Notes under the pieces: generated by a model
The model's input: only the letters and a program-made list of their open reading frames with translations
The model's database searches: none
Told to the model about the DNA's origin: nothing
Translations under genes and position numbers: made by a program
Shown here: positions 18,332 through 27,083 of the stretch, piece by piece
Layout: every line of letters starts with the position of its first letter
How positions within the stretch are numbered: the first letter of the stretch is position 1
From: Planktothrix paucivesiculata PCC 9631
GTDB taxonomy: Bacteria > Cyanobacteriota > Cyanobacteriia > Cyanobacteriales > Microcoleaceae
Direction of reading: 5' to 3'
Assembly (NCBI RefSeq): GCF_900009265.2
Contig: NZ_LR735001.1
Location: 62,001 to 126,000 of the forward strand
DNA length: 64,000 bases

Positions 18332-18976
18332 ATGGGAACAAAAACTTATCTTTACTTACATGGGTTTGCTTCTAGTCCCGCTTCCACCAAAGCTGAATAT
18401 TTGCGCGATCGGTTTGCATCCTTATCGATTAATTTAAACATTCCTGATTTGAACCAAGGAGATTTTTCCCATTTAACTTTAACCCGACAACTGCAACAAA
18501 TTCCCACAGAATTATCCCCGGATGCTTCTGATATTATCCTTATTGGTTCGAGTTTTGGTGGCTTAACCGCCGCTAGATTTGCTGAACAAAATCTATCGGT
18601 TAAACGGTTAATTTTACTGGCCCCTGCTTTCAATTTTTTGTCAGAATGGTTTCCCAAGTTAGGGGAAGAAAAATTAAATCAATGGCAAACCCAAGGGTAT
18701 TTATCGATCTATCATTATGCTGCAAAAAAGGATTTACCCTTACATTATCAGTTTTTAGAGGATTTAGCTTTATACCCCGATGAACAGTTACGGCGTCAGA
18801 TTCCCACATTGATTTTACATGGAATTAATGATGAGGTTATCCCGATTCAAGCCAGCCGAAACTATTTAAAAACTAGACCTTGGGTCAGATTAGTTGAACT
18901 GAATAGTGATCACAGTTTAGAGAATGTTTTAGGTGAAATTTGGCAAGAAATTAGGAATTTTTTGGAGAACGTTTAA
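18332..18976 (+). CDS. YqiA-like alpha/beta-hydrolase esterase
   Basis: A 214-residue protein of the UPF0227/YqiA esterase group. It has the strand and oxyanion region YLYLHGFASSP at 6-16, the nucleophile elbow IGSSFGG near 70, an acid on the HGINDEVIP segment near 165, and the terminal His in NSDHSLENV near 190. The catalytic triad therefore appears complete. It is probably cytosolic, since no signal peptide is seen. The natural ester substrate is unknown. Confidence 0.75.
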   Translation: MGTKTYLYLHGFASSPASTKAEYLRDRFASLSINLNIPDLNQGDFSHLTLTRQLQQIPTELSPDASDIILIGSSFGGLTAARFAEQNLSVKRLILLAPAFNFLSEWFPKLGEEKLNQWQTQGYLSIYHYAAKKDLPLHYQFLEDLALYPDEQLRRQIPTLILHGINDEVIPIQASRNYLKTRPWVRLVELNSDHSLENVLGEIWQEIRNFLENV

Positions 18977-19001
18977 TTATAGGACTTACGCAGGTCGTCC
19001 G

Positions 19002-19016
19002 AGAAACCGGGTTTTT
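19002..19016. repeat. Degenerate AGAAACC palindrome
   Basis: AGAAACCGGGTTTTT, one arm intact, preceded by GGACTTACGCAGG, a motif often seen beside repeats in cyanobacterial intergenic DNA. It lies 26 bp after the YqiA-like gene. Confidence 0.5.
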
Positions 19017-19025
19017 TAGATCATA

Positions 19026-19086
19026 TCCCTATTTCCTATTTCCTATTCCCTATTGCCTATTCCCTGTTCCCTGTTCCCTATTCCTA
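19026..19086. repeat. Degenerate heptamer tandem repeat (CCTATTC-like)
   Basis: About eight imperfect CCTATTC / CCTGTTC units. The array reaches into the TAG stop codon of the ABC exporter encoded on the opposite strand (19084-19086), as a similar array does at 63117-63179. Confidence 0.7.
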
Positions 19087-21090
19087 TTGTTTTTTCAAAC
19101 GTAGTTTAACACTCTGTTCAATAAACTCAATATTTTTAAAGATACTGGTAGCAGAACGATAGGCTTCTAATAGTAATTCCTCCTGTTCTTCGGGAGTATC
19201 CGCCATCCCATCGATTAATAACCGTAAGAAACCAATCATCGGATTTAGACGAGTCCGCACCTCATAGGAACTTTGAATTAAGGCTTCATCCCGGGCGGCT
19301 TCTTCGGCAAATTGTAGGGTATAAAGACGGGCGAAATGACCGCCTAATTTTAATAATTCATCATGGGTTCCTAATTCTACCACTTCCCCTTTTTCTAACA
19401 CAGCAATTTGATGGGCACTTTGAACGGTGGAAAGGCGGTGAGCAATGACAATAGTAGTTCGTTCTCGACTCAGGGCGTCAATGGCTTCTTGAACTAATCG
19501 TTCAGAAACCGTATCTAGGGCGCTGGTGGCTTCATCTAAAATCAGAATTTCCGGGTTTCTTAATAGGGCTCGGGCGATCGAAAGTCGTTGGCGTTGTCCC
19601 CCAGAAAGTAGAACACCGCGATCGCCAATTAAAGTATCAAAACCTTCGGGTAATCTATCAATAAATTCATGGGCATTAGCCCGTTTTGAAGCCTCAATAA
19701 TTTCTTCATCCGTTGCCTCGGGTCGGGCATAGGCAATATTATCTCGAATCGAAGAATTAAATAGAAATGTATCTTGACTGACCACACCCATGGCTTGTCG
19801 TAAACTTTGTAAGTTATATTCCCGAATATCTAGCCCATCAATTTCAATACTTCCCTCGTTAGGATCATAAAATCGAGGTAATAAATCTGCTAAAGTTGAC
19901 TTTCCTGCCCCCGATCCTCCTACTAATGCTAAGGTTGTACCTCGTGGAATATATAAATCAATATTTTTAAGAACCAGGTTGTCATGCTCTGGATAACCAA
20001 AGGAAATATTATTAAAACGGATGCCTTTCTCAAAGGAATTATAGGGTAAGGTTCCCGGTGTCATAAAGGGTTTATTATCTCGGCGGAGCAAGTCTTCTAC
20101 CATCGTGACCCCGGCGGAGTTATTGGCAAATTGACTGCGGGCATTATTCAAGCTAGAAACTAGAGGCAGGGTTCTAAATAATAGAAACAAATAAGTTAAT
20201 AGAATCGCCGAAAAAGCCTGAATATTATCAGCAAAAATCACCCGACCTGATATCACAATTAAAAGAATAACGATAATACTAATAACTTCATTGATTGGGC
20301 TAATTATAGCATAGTTCAAGTCACTTTTATAAGTTGATTTTTCTAATTTTGAAATCAACTTACTGATTTTTTCATACTCTCGATTTTCATGACCCATGGA
20401 TTTAACCAGGCGAATTCCATTCAAAGCTTCAATAATACCAATGGCATAATCCCTAGAGGCATTAGAAAGTTTTTCGCCCCATTTTTTAGCTCTTTTGATA
20501 AAGATTTGATTAAATAAAATCACCAAAGATAGTAAAAAGGTGGAAACTAAAGTCAGTTGCCAAGAAATAGATAGGAGCAAACCTGCAAAGACTAAAATAG
20601 TAATTGATGTGGTGAGAATGGAAATCAACAAATTCACAGCCGTGGCTGTTTTTCTAACTTCCGTATTAATCCGGTTAACTAAATCTCCGACCTTTGTTTT
20701 TGTATAAAAATCCAAATCAACATTTAATAAAACATCTAATCCAGCCCTCCGTAAATCCGACATTAAGGATTTAGTTAAGGAGCCAGAAACCACCGTTACT
20801 AAGTAATTATTGAGATTTTTCAGGGCGATCGCTAATATAATCGCAGTGGTCATCACTAAGACTCGGTATTGGGGATCAATTTCATTAAAAGGACTGATCA
20901 AGGCTTTAATAAAGGCAGGACTTCCCTTTAAATCCAAGGATTGACCCAATATACTTAAGACAACAGGGACAATTAAAGTTGTACTCACCCCGTTAAATAA
21001 AGCGGAGGAAAATCCTAGAACAACCGTTAAGAATATTTTAAATCGGTAAGCCGTTGCATATTTTAAAAGTAATTTAAGATTTTTAGACAT
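19084..21090 (-). CDS. ABC exporter with a C-terminal kinase-like helical domain
   Basis: A 668-residue half-transporter: six membrane helices (about 15-310), then an ATPase domain with Walker A GGSGAGKST at 391-399, signature LSGGQRQ near 496, Walker B ILILDEAT at 515-522 and H-loop His 551. It is of the MsbA/HlyB type that works as a dimer to export lipids, glycolipids or peptides. After the ATPase (from about 590) there is an extra 75-residue helical tail, SSYEVRTRLNPMIGFLRLL and onwards, which follows the pattern of a histidine-kinase dimerisation domain but has Tyr609 where the phospho-acceptor His would be. It is divergent from the pyruvyl transferase and glycosyltransferase genes, which suggests export of an envelope polysaccharide or its precursor. 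Confidence 0.85.
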   Translation of the reverse strand: MSKNLKLLLKYATAYRFKIFLTVVLGFSSALFNGVSTTLIVPVVLSILGQSLDLKGSPAFIKALISPFNEIDPQYRVLVMTTAIILAIALKNLNNYLVTVVSGSLTKSLMSDLRRAGLDVLLNVDLDFYTKTKVGDLVNRINTEVRKTATAVNLLISILTTSITILVFAGLLLSISWQLTLVSTFLLSLVILFNQIFIKRAKKWGEKLSNASRDYAIGIIEALNGIRLVKSMGHENREYEKISKLISKLEKSTYKSDLNYAIISPINEVISIIVILLIVISGRVIFADNIQAFSAILLTYLFLLFRTLPLVSSLNNARSQFANNSAGVTMVEDLLRRDNKPFMTPGTLPYNSFEKGIRFNNISFGYPEHDNLVLKNIDLYIPRGTTLALVGGSGAGKSTLADLLPRFYDPNEGSIEIDGLDIREYNLQSLRQAMGVVSQDTFLFNSSIRDNIAYARPEATDEEIIEASKRANAHEFIDRLPEGFDTLIGDRGVLLSGGQRQRLSIARALLRNPEILILDEATSALDTVSERLVQEAIDALSRERTTIVIAHRLSTVQSAHQIAVLEKGEVVELGTHDELLKLGGHFARLYTLQFAEEAARDEALIQSSYEVRTRLNPMIGFLRLLIDGMADTPEEQEELLLEAYRSATSIFKNIEFIEQSVKLRLKKQ

Positions 21091-21323
21091 AATTAAGAAT
21101 TTTGATTAAAATTAAAAGAGGGTCAAGATCAGATGCTACCATTCTTACATCAGCTTGTGAATTTTGTCATCCTGAGTACAGATTTAACTTAAGAAAAGAT
21201 GAAAATCCGATCCTTGGCGTCAAAATTGAGTATGCTAAACGGTGGGGAAGTCTTTAGATCATTTTAATACATAAGCAGAACCCAATAGAGTATTATTCGA
21301 TCATACAATCATTACAGAAATAA

Positions 21324-22253
21324 ATGAAGCTATTTTATTTTATCCCGGAAGGTTCAAGAGCAGGAATCAGCAATTTTGGTGATGAGCTCAATTCTTGGTT
21401 ATGGGAACAATTTATTCCTGGTATTCTTGATCAGGATACAACTATTGCTGTTTTAGGAATGGGTACATTATTAAATGATCTTGTCCCTAAACGAGTTCCT
21501 GATGCCCGCCATATTGTTGTTTTGGGAACTGGAGTGGGTTATGGTCAAAGTTTACCCATAATTGATAATAATTGGACAATTTATTGTGTCAGAGGGCCAT
21601 TGTCAGCACAGGCTTTAAATTTATCCCCAGAATTAGCTATTACTGACCCGGCAATTTTGATCCGGAGACTGTATAAACCTAGTTTAAAAAAAGTTTATAA
21701 GTTCGCTTATATGCCCCATTATGTTCAGTCAATTGAAGCGGGAAAATCGTGGGAAAAGGTGTGTCAACAACTGGGATTTCACTATATTGATGCCCGGTGG
21801 TCAATTGAAAAAGTCATATCAGAAATTAGTCAAACAGAAGTTTTATTAACTGAAGCCATGCACGGTGCAATTGTGGCGGATGCTTTACGAGTTCCTTGGG
21901 TTTGTATTCATACGTCTTCTAGTATTTTAGAGTTTAAATGGCAAGATTGGTGTCAATCAATTGGTGTTGAATATCAACCCTATCGGTTACAACAATTATC
22001 TGACGAGCCACCGGAATATGGTATTAGTTTAATTCGAGGAATTCGAGGTAGTCGTTCAGCCATTAAAGTCTCTTTAAATCACTGGTTAAATCAAATTAAA
22101 ACCCCTTCTCTACTCGCTAAAATTGCTAATATAGCCCATCCGGTTTTAAGTACAGATTCTGCAATTGAAAGCCTGACAATTCGCCTGGAAGAAAAGTTAG
22201 AGCAATTTAAAAATGATGTTACTTCAGGCTATTTTAATTCCTTAATTTCCTAA
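21324..22253 (+). CDS. Polysaccharide pyruvyl transferase family protein
   Basis: A 309-residue protein of the CsaB/WcaK family that adds ketal-linked pyruvate to extracellular polysaccharides. Visible features are NFGDELNSWLWEQF at about 17-30 (the family's G/N-F-G-D start), LGMGTLLND, VLGTGVGYG, the VRGPLSA motif near 90, the ITDPAILI strand, and LLTEAMHGAIVADALRVPW near 180 with its conserved H-G. It stands at the head of a polysaccharide gene group, divergent from an ABC exporter. Confidence 0.82.
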   Translation: MKLFYFIPEGSRAGISNFGDELNSWLWEQFIPGILDQDTTIAVLGMGTLLNDLVPKRVPDARHIVVLGTGVGYGQSLPIIDNNWTIYCVRGPLSAQALNLSPELAITDPAILIRRLYKPSLKKVYKFAYMPHYVQSIEAGKSWEKVCQQLGFHYIDARWSIEKVISEISQTEVLLTEAMHGAIVADALRVPWVCIHTSSSILEFKWQDWCQSIGVEYQPYRLQQLSDEPPEYGISLIRGIRGSRSAIKVSLNHWLNQIKTPSLLAKIANIAHPVLSTDSAIESLTIRLEEKLEQFKNDVTSGYFNSLIS

Positions 22254-22368
22254 AAAATTCAGGGAATTAGTATTTTTTTGCTATAAAAATCAGGGTCATC
22301 TTTAGGAAATTGCTGAAAAGTTTTCACTGAATTTTAAAAGAACAGCTAATTGTTAGGTGGAATAGGAT

Positions 22369-23535
22369 ATGTCTAAAAAAGTTTCTCTGGTGGTCTGTAA
22401 CTTAGCCCATGAATTAAGATGGGGAGGCGCTCGCCCGTTTATTTTAGCTCAAGCTCTACAAAAAATTCCCTACCCAGTAGAAATTATTGGATTAACCTTT
22501 GAACCTTTTACTCCACCGCCTGATTTAGATATTTCAATCCAGGTATTCCCGGGTAAAAATTATCCCAGTGTCTTGAAAAGTTTTTATCAACTCTCACAAA
22601 AAATTGATGGCGATATTATTTATGCTTATAAACCGAAACCCAGTAGTTTTGGAATCAGTTTAATCAAAAAAATGTTTACGGGTCGTCCTTTAATTCTCGA
22701 TATTGATGATTGGGAAATGAGTTGGTATGGCGGAGATGAATGGCAGTATAAACCCGGCAGTTTAAAGCAATTTGCTAGGGATATTTTAAAACCCAATGGG
22801 GCGTTAAGAAATCCCGATTATCCCTTATATTTAAAAGCCATGGAAGGCTTAACTTCTCGGGCGGATGCGATTACAATTCATACCGGATTTATTCAACAAC
22901 GGTTTGGGGGAATTTATTTACCTAATGGCAAAGATACCACATTATTTAACCCAGAAAATTATAATTCTGAGTCAGTGCGATCGCAATATAACCTATCGGA
23001 TTATAGAATCTTAATGTTTCCTGGTGCGCCTCGACCCTATAAAGGTATTGAAGATGTTTTAATGGCTTTAGATATTCTCAATCAACCCGATTTAAGATTA
23101 GTAATTGTTGGAGGAAGTCCCTATGATGATTATGATCAAAAACTCAGAGAAAAATGGGGGCAGTGGCTAATTTCAATTCCACCTTTACCCGTCACCAAAA
23201 TGCCTGAAATTGTAGCAGCGGCTGATATTATTGTGGTTCCTCAACGTAATCATCCTTCCGCCTTAGCTCAATTTCCCTTAAAATTAACCGATGGAATGGC
23301 AATGGCAAAACCAGTTTTATCTACAAATGTCGGGGATATTCCTGATATTTTAGGGAATACAGGATATCTAGTTGCACCCAGTTCTCCAGAACAAATTGCG
23401 GAGATGATTCAACATATTTTCAGCGACTTTGATCAAGCTCAAGAAAAGGGTATAGCCGCCAGAAAACGTTGTGTAGAACACTATAGTATAGAAGCAATGG
23501 CTAATATTTTAGCATCAATTCTTTCCCAATATTAA
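22369..23535 (+). CDS. Glycosyltransferase family 4 (GT-B)
   Basis: A 388-residue GT-B enzyme. The N-terminal half contains an ILDIDDWEMSWYGG segment; the C-terminal half carries the donor-binding features RILMFPGAPRPYKGIEDVLMAL, the ADIIVVPQRNH stretch, and the acidic-loop region LTDGMAMAKPVLSTNVGDIPDIL expected of GT1/GT4 enzymes (E-x7-E position partly altered). Likely adds a sugar to a surface polysaccharide or glycolipid. It follows the pyruvyl transferase by 115 bp on the same strand. Sugar specificity is not readable. Confidence 0.82.
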   Translation: MSKKVSLVVCNLAHELRWGGARPFILAQALQKIPYPVEIIGLTFEPFTPPPDLDISIQVFPGKNYPSVLKSFYQLSQKIDGDIIYAYKPKPSSFGISLIKKMFTGRPLILDIDDWEMSWYGGDEWQYKPGSLKQFARDILKPNGALRNPDYPLYLKAMEGLTSRADAITIHTGFIQQRFGGIYLPNGKDTTLFNPENYNSESVRSQYNLSDYRILMFPGAPRPYKGIEDVLMALDILNQPDLRLVIVGGSPYDDYDQKLREKWGQWLISIPPLPVTKMPEIVAAADIIVVPQRNHPSALAQFPLKLTDGMAMAKPVLSTNVGDIPDILGNTGYLVAPSSPEQIAEMIQHIFSDFDQAQEKGIAARKRCVEHYSIEAMANILASILSQY

Positions 23536-23545
23536 ACATCAAGCT

Positions 23546-23812
23546 ATGAATGATAAAATCAAATATTTTTTAACCTTAGAAACGGGATTGATTTTAGCTA
23601 TTATTATCAACCCTCAAAGCGATCGCAATTCTCTGGCTCGTACTTTATCACATTTGGGCTTATACCAGGGGTTAAAAAATCATCCTTTTTCTTTCCTAAA
23701 TAACCCCAAAACCTATAATTACTTAACTTCCGTTACTCGCCAACTCAATTTTAAATTTAGCCAGAAATTCCAAAAAGTTACAAAAGCGATCGCAATTATT
23801 TTGGCTAAATAG
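23546..23812 (+). CDS. Hypothetical 88-aa protein, doubtful
   Basis: It begins 10 bp after the glycosyltransferase stop, and its last 94 bp overlap the antisense GT2-GtrA gene. The first 57 residues (MNDKIKYFLTLETGLILAII and onwards) have ordinary composition, but no family is recognised. The second part is read from the reverse strand of the next gene, so at best this is the front of a gene truncated when the two regions were joined. It may be only a chance open frame. Confidence 0.25.
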   Translation: MNDKIKYFLTLETGLILAIIINPQSDRNSLARTLSHLGLYQGLKNHPFSFLNNPKTYNYLTSVTRQLNFKFSQKFQKVTKAIAIILAK

Positions 23813-24924
23813 GCATTCATTCCAAACAAATTAAACAGAATATTCACCAATAGCACATTTAAAATCAACCCCGATAAACAAATTAAGTTAAATTTTAAAA
23901 ATCGTTTAAACCGTTTTCCCGTGCCTTTTTGATGGCTAGAAATATCTCCAAAAGTCCAAAGATCATTCCAGATAAAATTATTAATAATCGCTACTTCTGC
24001 CGAGAATATGGCACTGCGGGTTAAAGCCAAACCAATAACAGTATAGAGGAGATAAAACACTCCCATATCGACAAAAACCCCACTAAAACCCACAACTCCA
24101 AACCGCAAAAACCGCGTTACCGGCCATCTAGCTAAACGTAATTTAACCAAATGTTGTAAATATTCAATATATTGTTTCCAAGTCACTTTGCTTTCCCCTT
24201 CTAAGCGTTCTTGGAATATATAACCTACTTCTCCCACCCAACGAATTTGACCGCGACCTAACACTTCAATTAAAATTTTATAACCAAGGGGATCGAGAGT
24301 TTTTCCAGCAATTGCTTCCCTTTTAACCATAAAATAGCCACTCATCGGATCAGACACCCTACCAATAACACCGGGTAAAATAATTAATCCTAAAACCTGC
24401 GCCCCTCTCGATAAAAAGCGCCGAATCACACTCCAATCACTAACACCACCGCCCTCAACATGGCGACTCCCAACGGCTAAATCCGCACCCCGTTCTATTT
24501 CAGCTAAAAGTTGCAATAAACTCTCTGGAGGATGTTGTAAATCCGCATCAATTACCCCTAAAATTTCTCCTCTTGCCACTTGCCAACCCCTAATCACCGC
24601 CGTTGATAATCCCCGTTCTTCCTGACGTCGCATGACCCGCAATGGGAGAAATTCTGGGATTAACTCCGCCGCGACTTTCCAAGTTAAATCGGGGCTATCA
24701 TCATCAACAATAATTAACTCATATTCATTAGGAATTGCTTCGTCTAATAACTGAGTTAATTGTTGGACAATGGCTCTAACATTTTCACTTTCTTTATAAG
24801 TGGGAATGATCAACGATAATCTAATCGCAAACTCGCTAATTTCTGTTGGAATATTGGCTTGGGTAGGAATCTGTAATAGCCCGGTTGGAACCGGAATTAA
24901 ATTATTGACTTCGGGAAAATTCAT
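23719..24924 (-). CDS. GT2 glycosyltransferase fused to a GtrA-like membrane domain
   Basis: A 401-residue protein. Residues about 35-250 form a DPM1-like GT2 domain: LSLIIPTYKESENV, the ELIIVDDDSPD DxD-type motif, GVIDADLQHPP, GSRHVEGGG and DPMSGYFMVKR. This domain normally transfers a sugar to a polyprenyl phosphate. Residues about 270-395 contain four hydrophobic helices beginning RFLRFGVVGFSGVFVDMGVFYLLY, the GtrA family thought to move or use lipid-linked sugars. The fusion couples both steps at the membrane. It probably belongs to the surface polysaccharide cluster, although it reads against the preceding genes. Confidence 0.85.
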   Translation of the reverse strand: MNFPEVNNLIPVPTGLLQIPTQANIPTEISEFAIRLSLIIPTYKESENVRAIVQQLTQLLDEAIPNEYELIIVDDDSPDLTWKVAAELIPEFLPLRVMRRQEERGLSTAVIRGWQVARGEILGVIDADLQHPPESLLQLLAEIERGADLAVGSRHVEGGGVSDWSVIRRFLSRGAQVLGLIILPGVIGRVSDPMSGYFMVKREAIAGKTLDPLGYKILIEVLGRGQIRWVGEVGYIFQERLEGESKVTWKQYIEYLQHLVKLRLARWPVTRFLRFGVVGFSGVFVDMGVFYLLYTVIGLALTRSAIFSAEVAIINNFIWNDLWTFGDISSHQKGTGKRFKRFLKFNLICLSGLILNVLLVNILFNLFGMNAYLAKIIAIAFVTFWNFWLNLKLSWRVTEVK

Positions 24925-24954
24925 ATCGGGTTTGACATCATTAATTTTTACTGT

Positions 24955-25164
24955 TCACATATCATTAAATCTAACACGACCCGTCTGAACATAATCAAAT
25001 ACTCGATTAATTTGGTTGCGTTCAGATTCGGTAATATCTTTATCAGATAAAATAGCCGACATTAATCTCAAATAATCAGCATGACCCAGTTGACCAGAAT
25101 TGACAATCCGATCTGTCACTTGACTAATTGAGATTTTAGAGCGAGTGGGAAGTGTCCACAGCAT
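24955..25164 (-). CDS. Conserved cyanobacterial 69-aa protein
   Basis: A small protein, MLWTLPTRSKISISQVTDRI and onwards, ending in a helical segment with ITESERNQINRVFDYVQTGRV. I recognise this pattern (a short SRKISISQ...INRIFDYIQTGR domain) from many small cyanobacterial proteins of unknown function. It has no membrane segment or cysteine. The gene is 30 bp upstream of the GT2-GtrA gene on the same strand and could share its transcript. Confidence 0.65.
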   Translation of the reverse strand: MLWTLPTRSKISISQVTDRIVNSGQLGHADYLRLMSAILSDKDITESERNQINRVFDYVQTGRVRFNDM

Positions 25165-25295
25165 TTTAACCGTAACCTCTCTAATTTAATTATTGACTAA
25201 TTTTGCGATAAAATTTGCTAGACTAACGAATTAGGCTCCGCAAAGTCTTAACTATTCTAAACCCTAATCGAATCATTTAGTGGAGATTGCTTTTT

Positions 25296-26069
25296 ATGCA
25301 AATTGAACGAATTCCAGTCCTCTCGGATAACTATATTTTTTTACTCCACGATCGCGATCGGAAAATTGCCGCCGTTGTTGACCCCGCAGAAGCCTATCCT
25401 GTTTTAGAACATTTACAGAGATTAGACGCCGAATTAGTTGCAATTTTTAACACTCACCATCATAGCGATCATGTTGGGGGAAATACTCAACTGATTAAAG
25501 AATATCCCCATCTTACCGTTTATGGAGGTGAGGGCGATCAAGGCAGAATCCCCGGTCAAATGGTATTTTTAAAACCGGGTGATCAAGTTCAATTTGGCGA
25601 TCAAATTGGGCAGGTTTTATTTGTTCCCGGTCATACAAAAGCCCACATTGCCTATTATTTTCCGCCCCAAAATCCTGATCAACCCGGGGATTTATTCTGT
25701 GGGGATACCCTATTTGCCGGAGGGTGTGGTCGTTTATTTGAAGGTACTCCCCAACAAATGTTGACATCTTTAAATCAATTTCGCAACCTCCCCGAAACCA
25801 CTCGGGTTTGGTGTGCCCACGAATATACTCTTAATAACTTAAAATTTGCCTTAACGGTTGATGCTGATAATCGAGATTTACAGGATCGTTTTCAACAAGT
25901 TACCGTAGCCCGCAGTCAAAATCAAGCCACCATTCCCTCCAATATTGGCTTAGAAAAACGCACTAATCCTTTTTTGCGTTGGGATGTTTCCAGTCTACAA
26001 ACGGCGGTGAATAGCCATGATCCGATCCAAACCTTTACCCGTTTGCGGGGAATGAAGGATCAATTTTAA
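25296..26069 (+). CDS. gloB: Hydroxyacylglutathione hydrolase (glyoxalase II)
   Basis: Metallo-beta-lactamase-fold hydrolase that splits S-lactoylglutathione in methylglyoxal detoxification. The binuclear metal motif [10 protein letters not shown] is near residue 52, further ligands are in [11 protein letters not shown] and [11 protein letters not shown], and [11 protein letters not shown] carries the late His. The C-terminal helical domain ends KRTNPFLRW, the usual glyoxalase II glutathione-binding region. The ATG at 25296 is preferred over an upstream TTG because GGAG lies 10 bp before it. The protein is 257 residues, the normal length. Confidence 0.92.
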   Translation: MQIERIPVLSDNYIFLLHDRDRKIAAVVDPAEAYPVLEHLQRLDAELVAIFNTHHHSDHVGGNTQLIKEYPHLTVYGGEGDQGRIPGQMVFLKPGDQVQFGDQIGQVLFVPGHTKAHIAYYFPPQNPDQPGDLFCGDTLFAGGCGRLFEGTPQQMLTSLNQFRNLPETTRVWCAHEYTLNNLKFALTVDADNRDLQDRFQQVTVARSQNQATIPSNIGLEKRTNPFLRWDVSSLQTAVNSHDPIQTFTRLRGMKDQF

Positions 26070-26076
26070 GGGTAAA

Positions 26077-26178
26077 TTAAAGTTCCCAATCTTCGATTTG
26101 CAAGTTGGGAACTCGACTAAATTCTGTGGTATTGTGGGTGACTAAAACTAAATTGTTAGCTAACGCGATCGCTTCATA
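26077..26178 (-). pseudogene. VapC (PIN) toxin remnant, C-terminal 33 residues
   Basis: Read in the same frame directly after the stop codon of the antitoxin-like gene: YEAIALANNLVLVTHNTTEF, then SRVPNLQIEDWEL and stop. This is the standard C-terminal end of PIN-domain VapC toxins (IA-x-A, LVTHN...EF-x-RV-x-L-x-x-E-x-W). About 100 upstream residues, including the first catalytic acids, are gone, so there is no active toxin. Confidence 0.75.
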
Positions 26179-26391
26179 TTATCCTTGATTTTCTCGGACT
26201 AATGGTTCACCCACCCAGCCACCAATTACCTCCTCAAAAAACCCAGGTTGCCAATTTTCATGTTTCAGGGTTTCACTAGAGGCTTGAAAGATCACAATAG
26301 CTTCTAAATCTCTATCTTTAAATTCTGCTGGCATTTGTACCCGTAATATTCCATCCTCACCAATGTGTCCTTTGAACTGAATACTCTGCAT
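26179..26391 (-). CDS. Antitoxin-like protein whose toxin is deleted
   Basis: A 70-residue protein, MQSIQFKGHIGEDGILRVQM and onwards, with an N-terminal beta-strand module (KGHIGEDGILRVQMPAEFKDRDLEAIVIFQ) like VapB-type antitoxins that precede PIN toxins. It ends ENWQPGFFEEVIGGWVGEPLV, the toxin-binding tail. Its stop codon is followed in the same frame by the end of a vapC gene, so a deletion removed most of the toxin. The antitoxin itself looks intact and may persist as an orphan. Confidence 0.65.
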   Translation of the reverse strand: MQSIQFKGHIGEDGILRVQMPAEFKDRDLEAIVIFQASSETLKHENWQPGFFEEVIGGWVGEPLVRENQG

Positions 26392-26547
26392 AGCAGCCTC
26401 CGGGGTGAATCCTGACCCAACTTAGTCTGTATTGTACTACGCGATTACAAATACCCTAAACCGGGGTAAGTTGATTATGGACTTGCGATCGCACCCTAAT
26501 CTTGTTAATATAGAGTGTTTGGGTTAAAAAAAATATAGGAACTGATC

Positions 26548-27006
26548 ATGGCGAAGCGTACTCAAGTTGTTCTGACCAAAGATGTGATTAAACTGGGAAA
26601 AAATGGGGATCTCGTAGAAGTCGCCCCCGGTTATGCTCGTAACTATTTGATTCCTCAGAGTATAGCAGTTCGGGCTACCCCTGGGATTCTCAGACAGGTA
26701 GAACGACGTCGGGAAGAAGAACGTCAACGGCAACTAGAACTAAAACAACAGGCTGAAGCTCAGAAAAAAGCCCTGGAAGCGGTGGGTGTGTTCAAAATTG
26801 CTAAACAAGTTGGGGAAGAAAACGCAATTTTTGGAACCGTTACCGAAAAAGAATTAGCAGAATTGATTCAACAAGCAACGGGTCAAGAAGTTGATCGTCG
26901 GGAAATTACTCTCCCTAGTATCAGTAAATTAGGAACCTATAAAGCCAATATTAAGTTACATTCTGACGTGACGGCTGATGTAGAAGTTGAAGTGGTTTCT
27001 TTGTAA
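26548..27006 (+). CDS. rplI: 50S ribosomal protein L9
   Basis: A 152-residue ribosomal protein that binds 23S rRNA. The N-terminal domain [22 protein letters not shown] is the L9 signature. A long connecting helix rich in E/R/Q follows (about 45-80), then the C-terminal domain ending in [13 protein letters not shown]. Full length. It has its own promoter region and a strong terminator. The dnaB gene, its frequent neighbour, lies 3.3 kb downstream, separated by unrelated genes. Confidence 0.96.
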   Translation: MAKRTQVVLTKDVIKLGKNGDLVEVAPGYARNYLIPQSIAVRATPGILRQVERRREEERQRQLELKQQAEAQKKALEAVGVFKIAKQVGEENAIFGTVTEKELAELIQQATGQEVDRREITLPSISKLGTYKANIKLHSDVTADVEVEVVSL

Positions 27007-27050
27007 ATTTTTATTGGACTCAATTTAACCAATTTTAACAGGTTTCCCTT

Positions 27051-27083
27051 TAAGCCCGAACTTGAGTTCAGGGCTTATTTTTG
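27051..27083 (+). terminator. Rho-independent terminator after rplI
   Basis: A composite stem: TAAGCCC/GGGCTTA (27051-27057 with 27071-27077) and inside it GAACT/AGTTC, followed by five T from 27078. It overlaps the 3' end of the opposing gene (stop at 27075). Confidence 0.85.
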
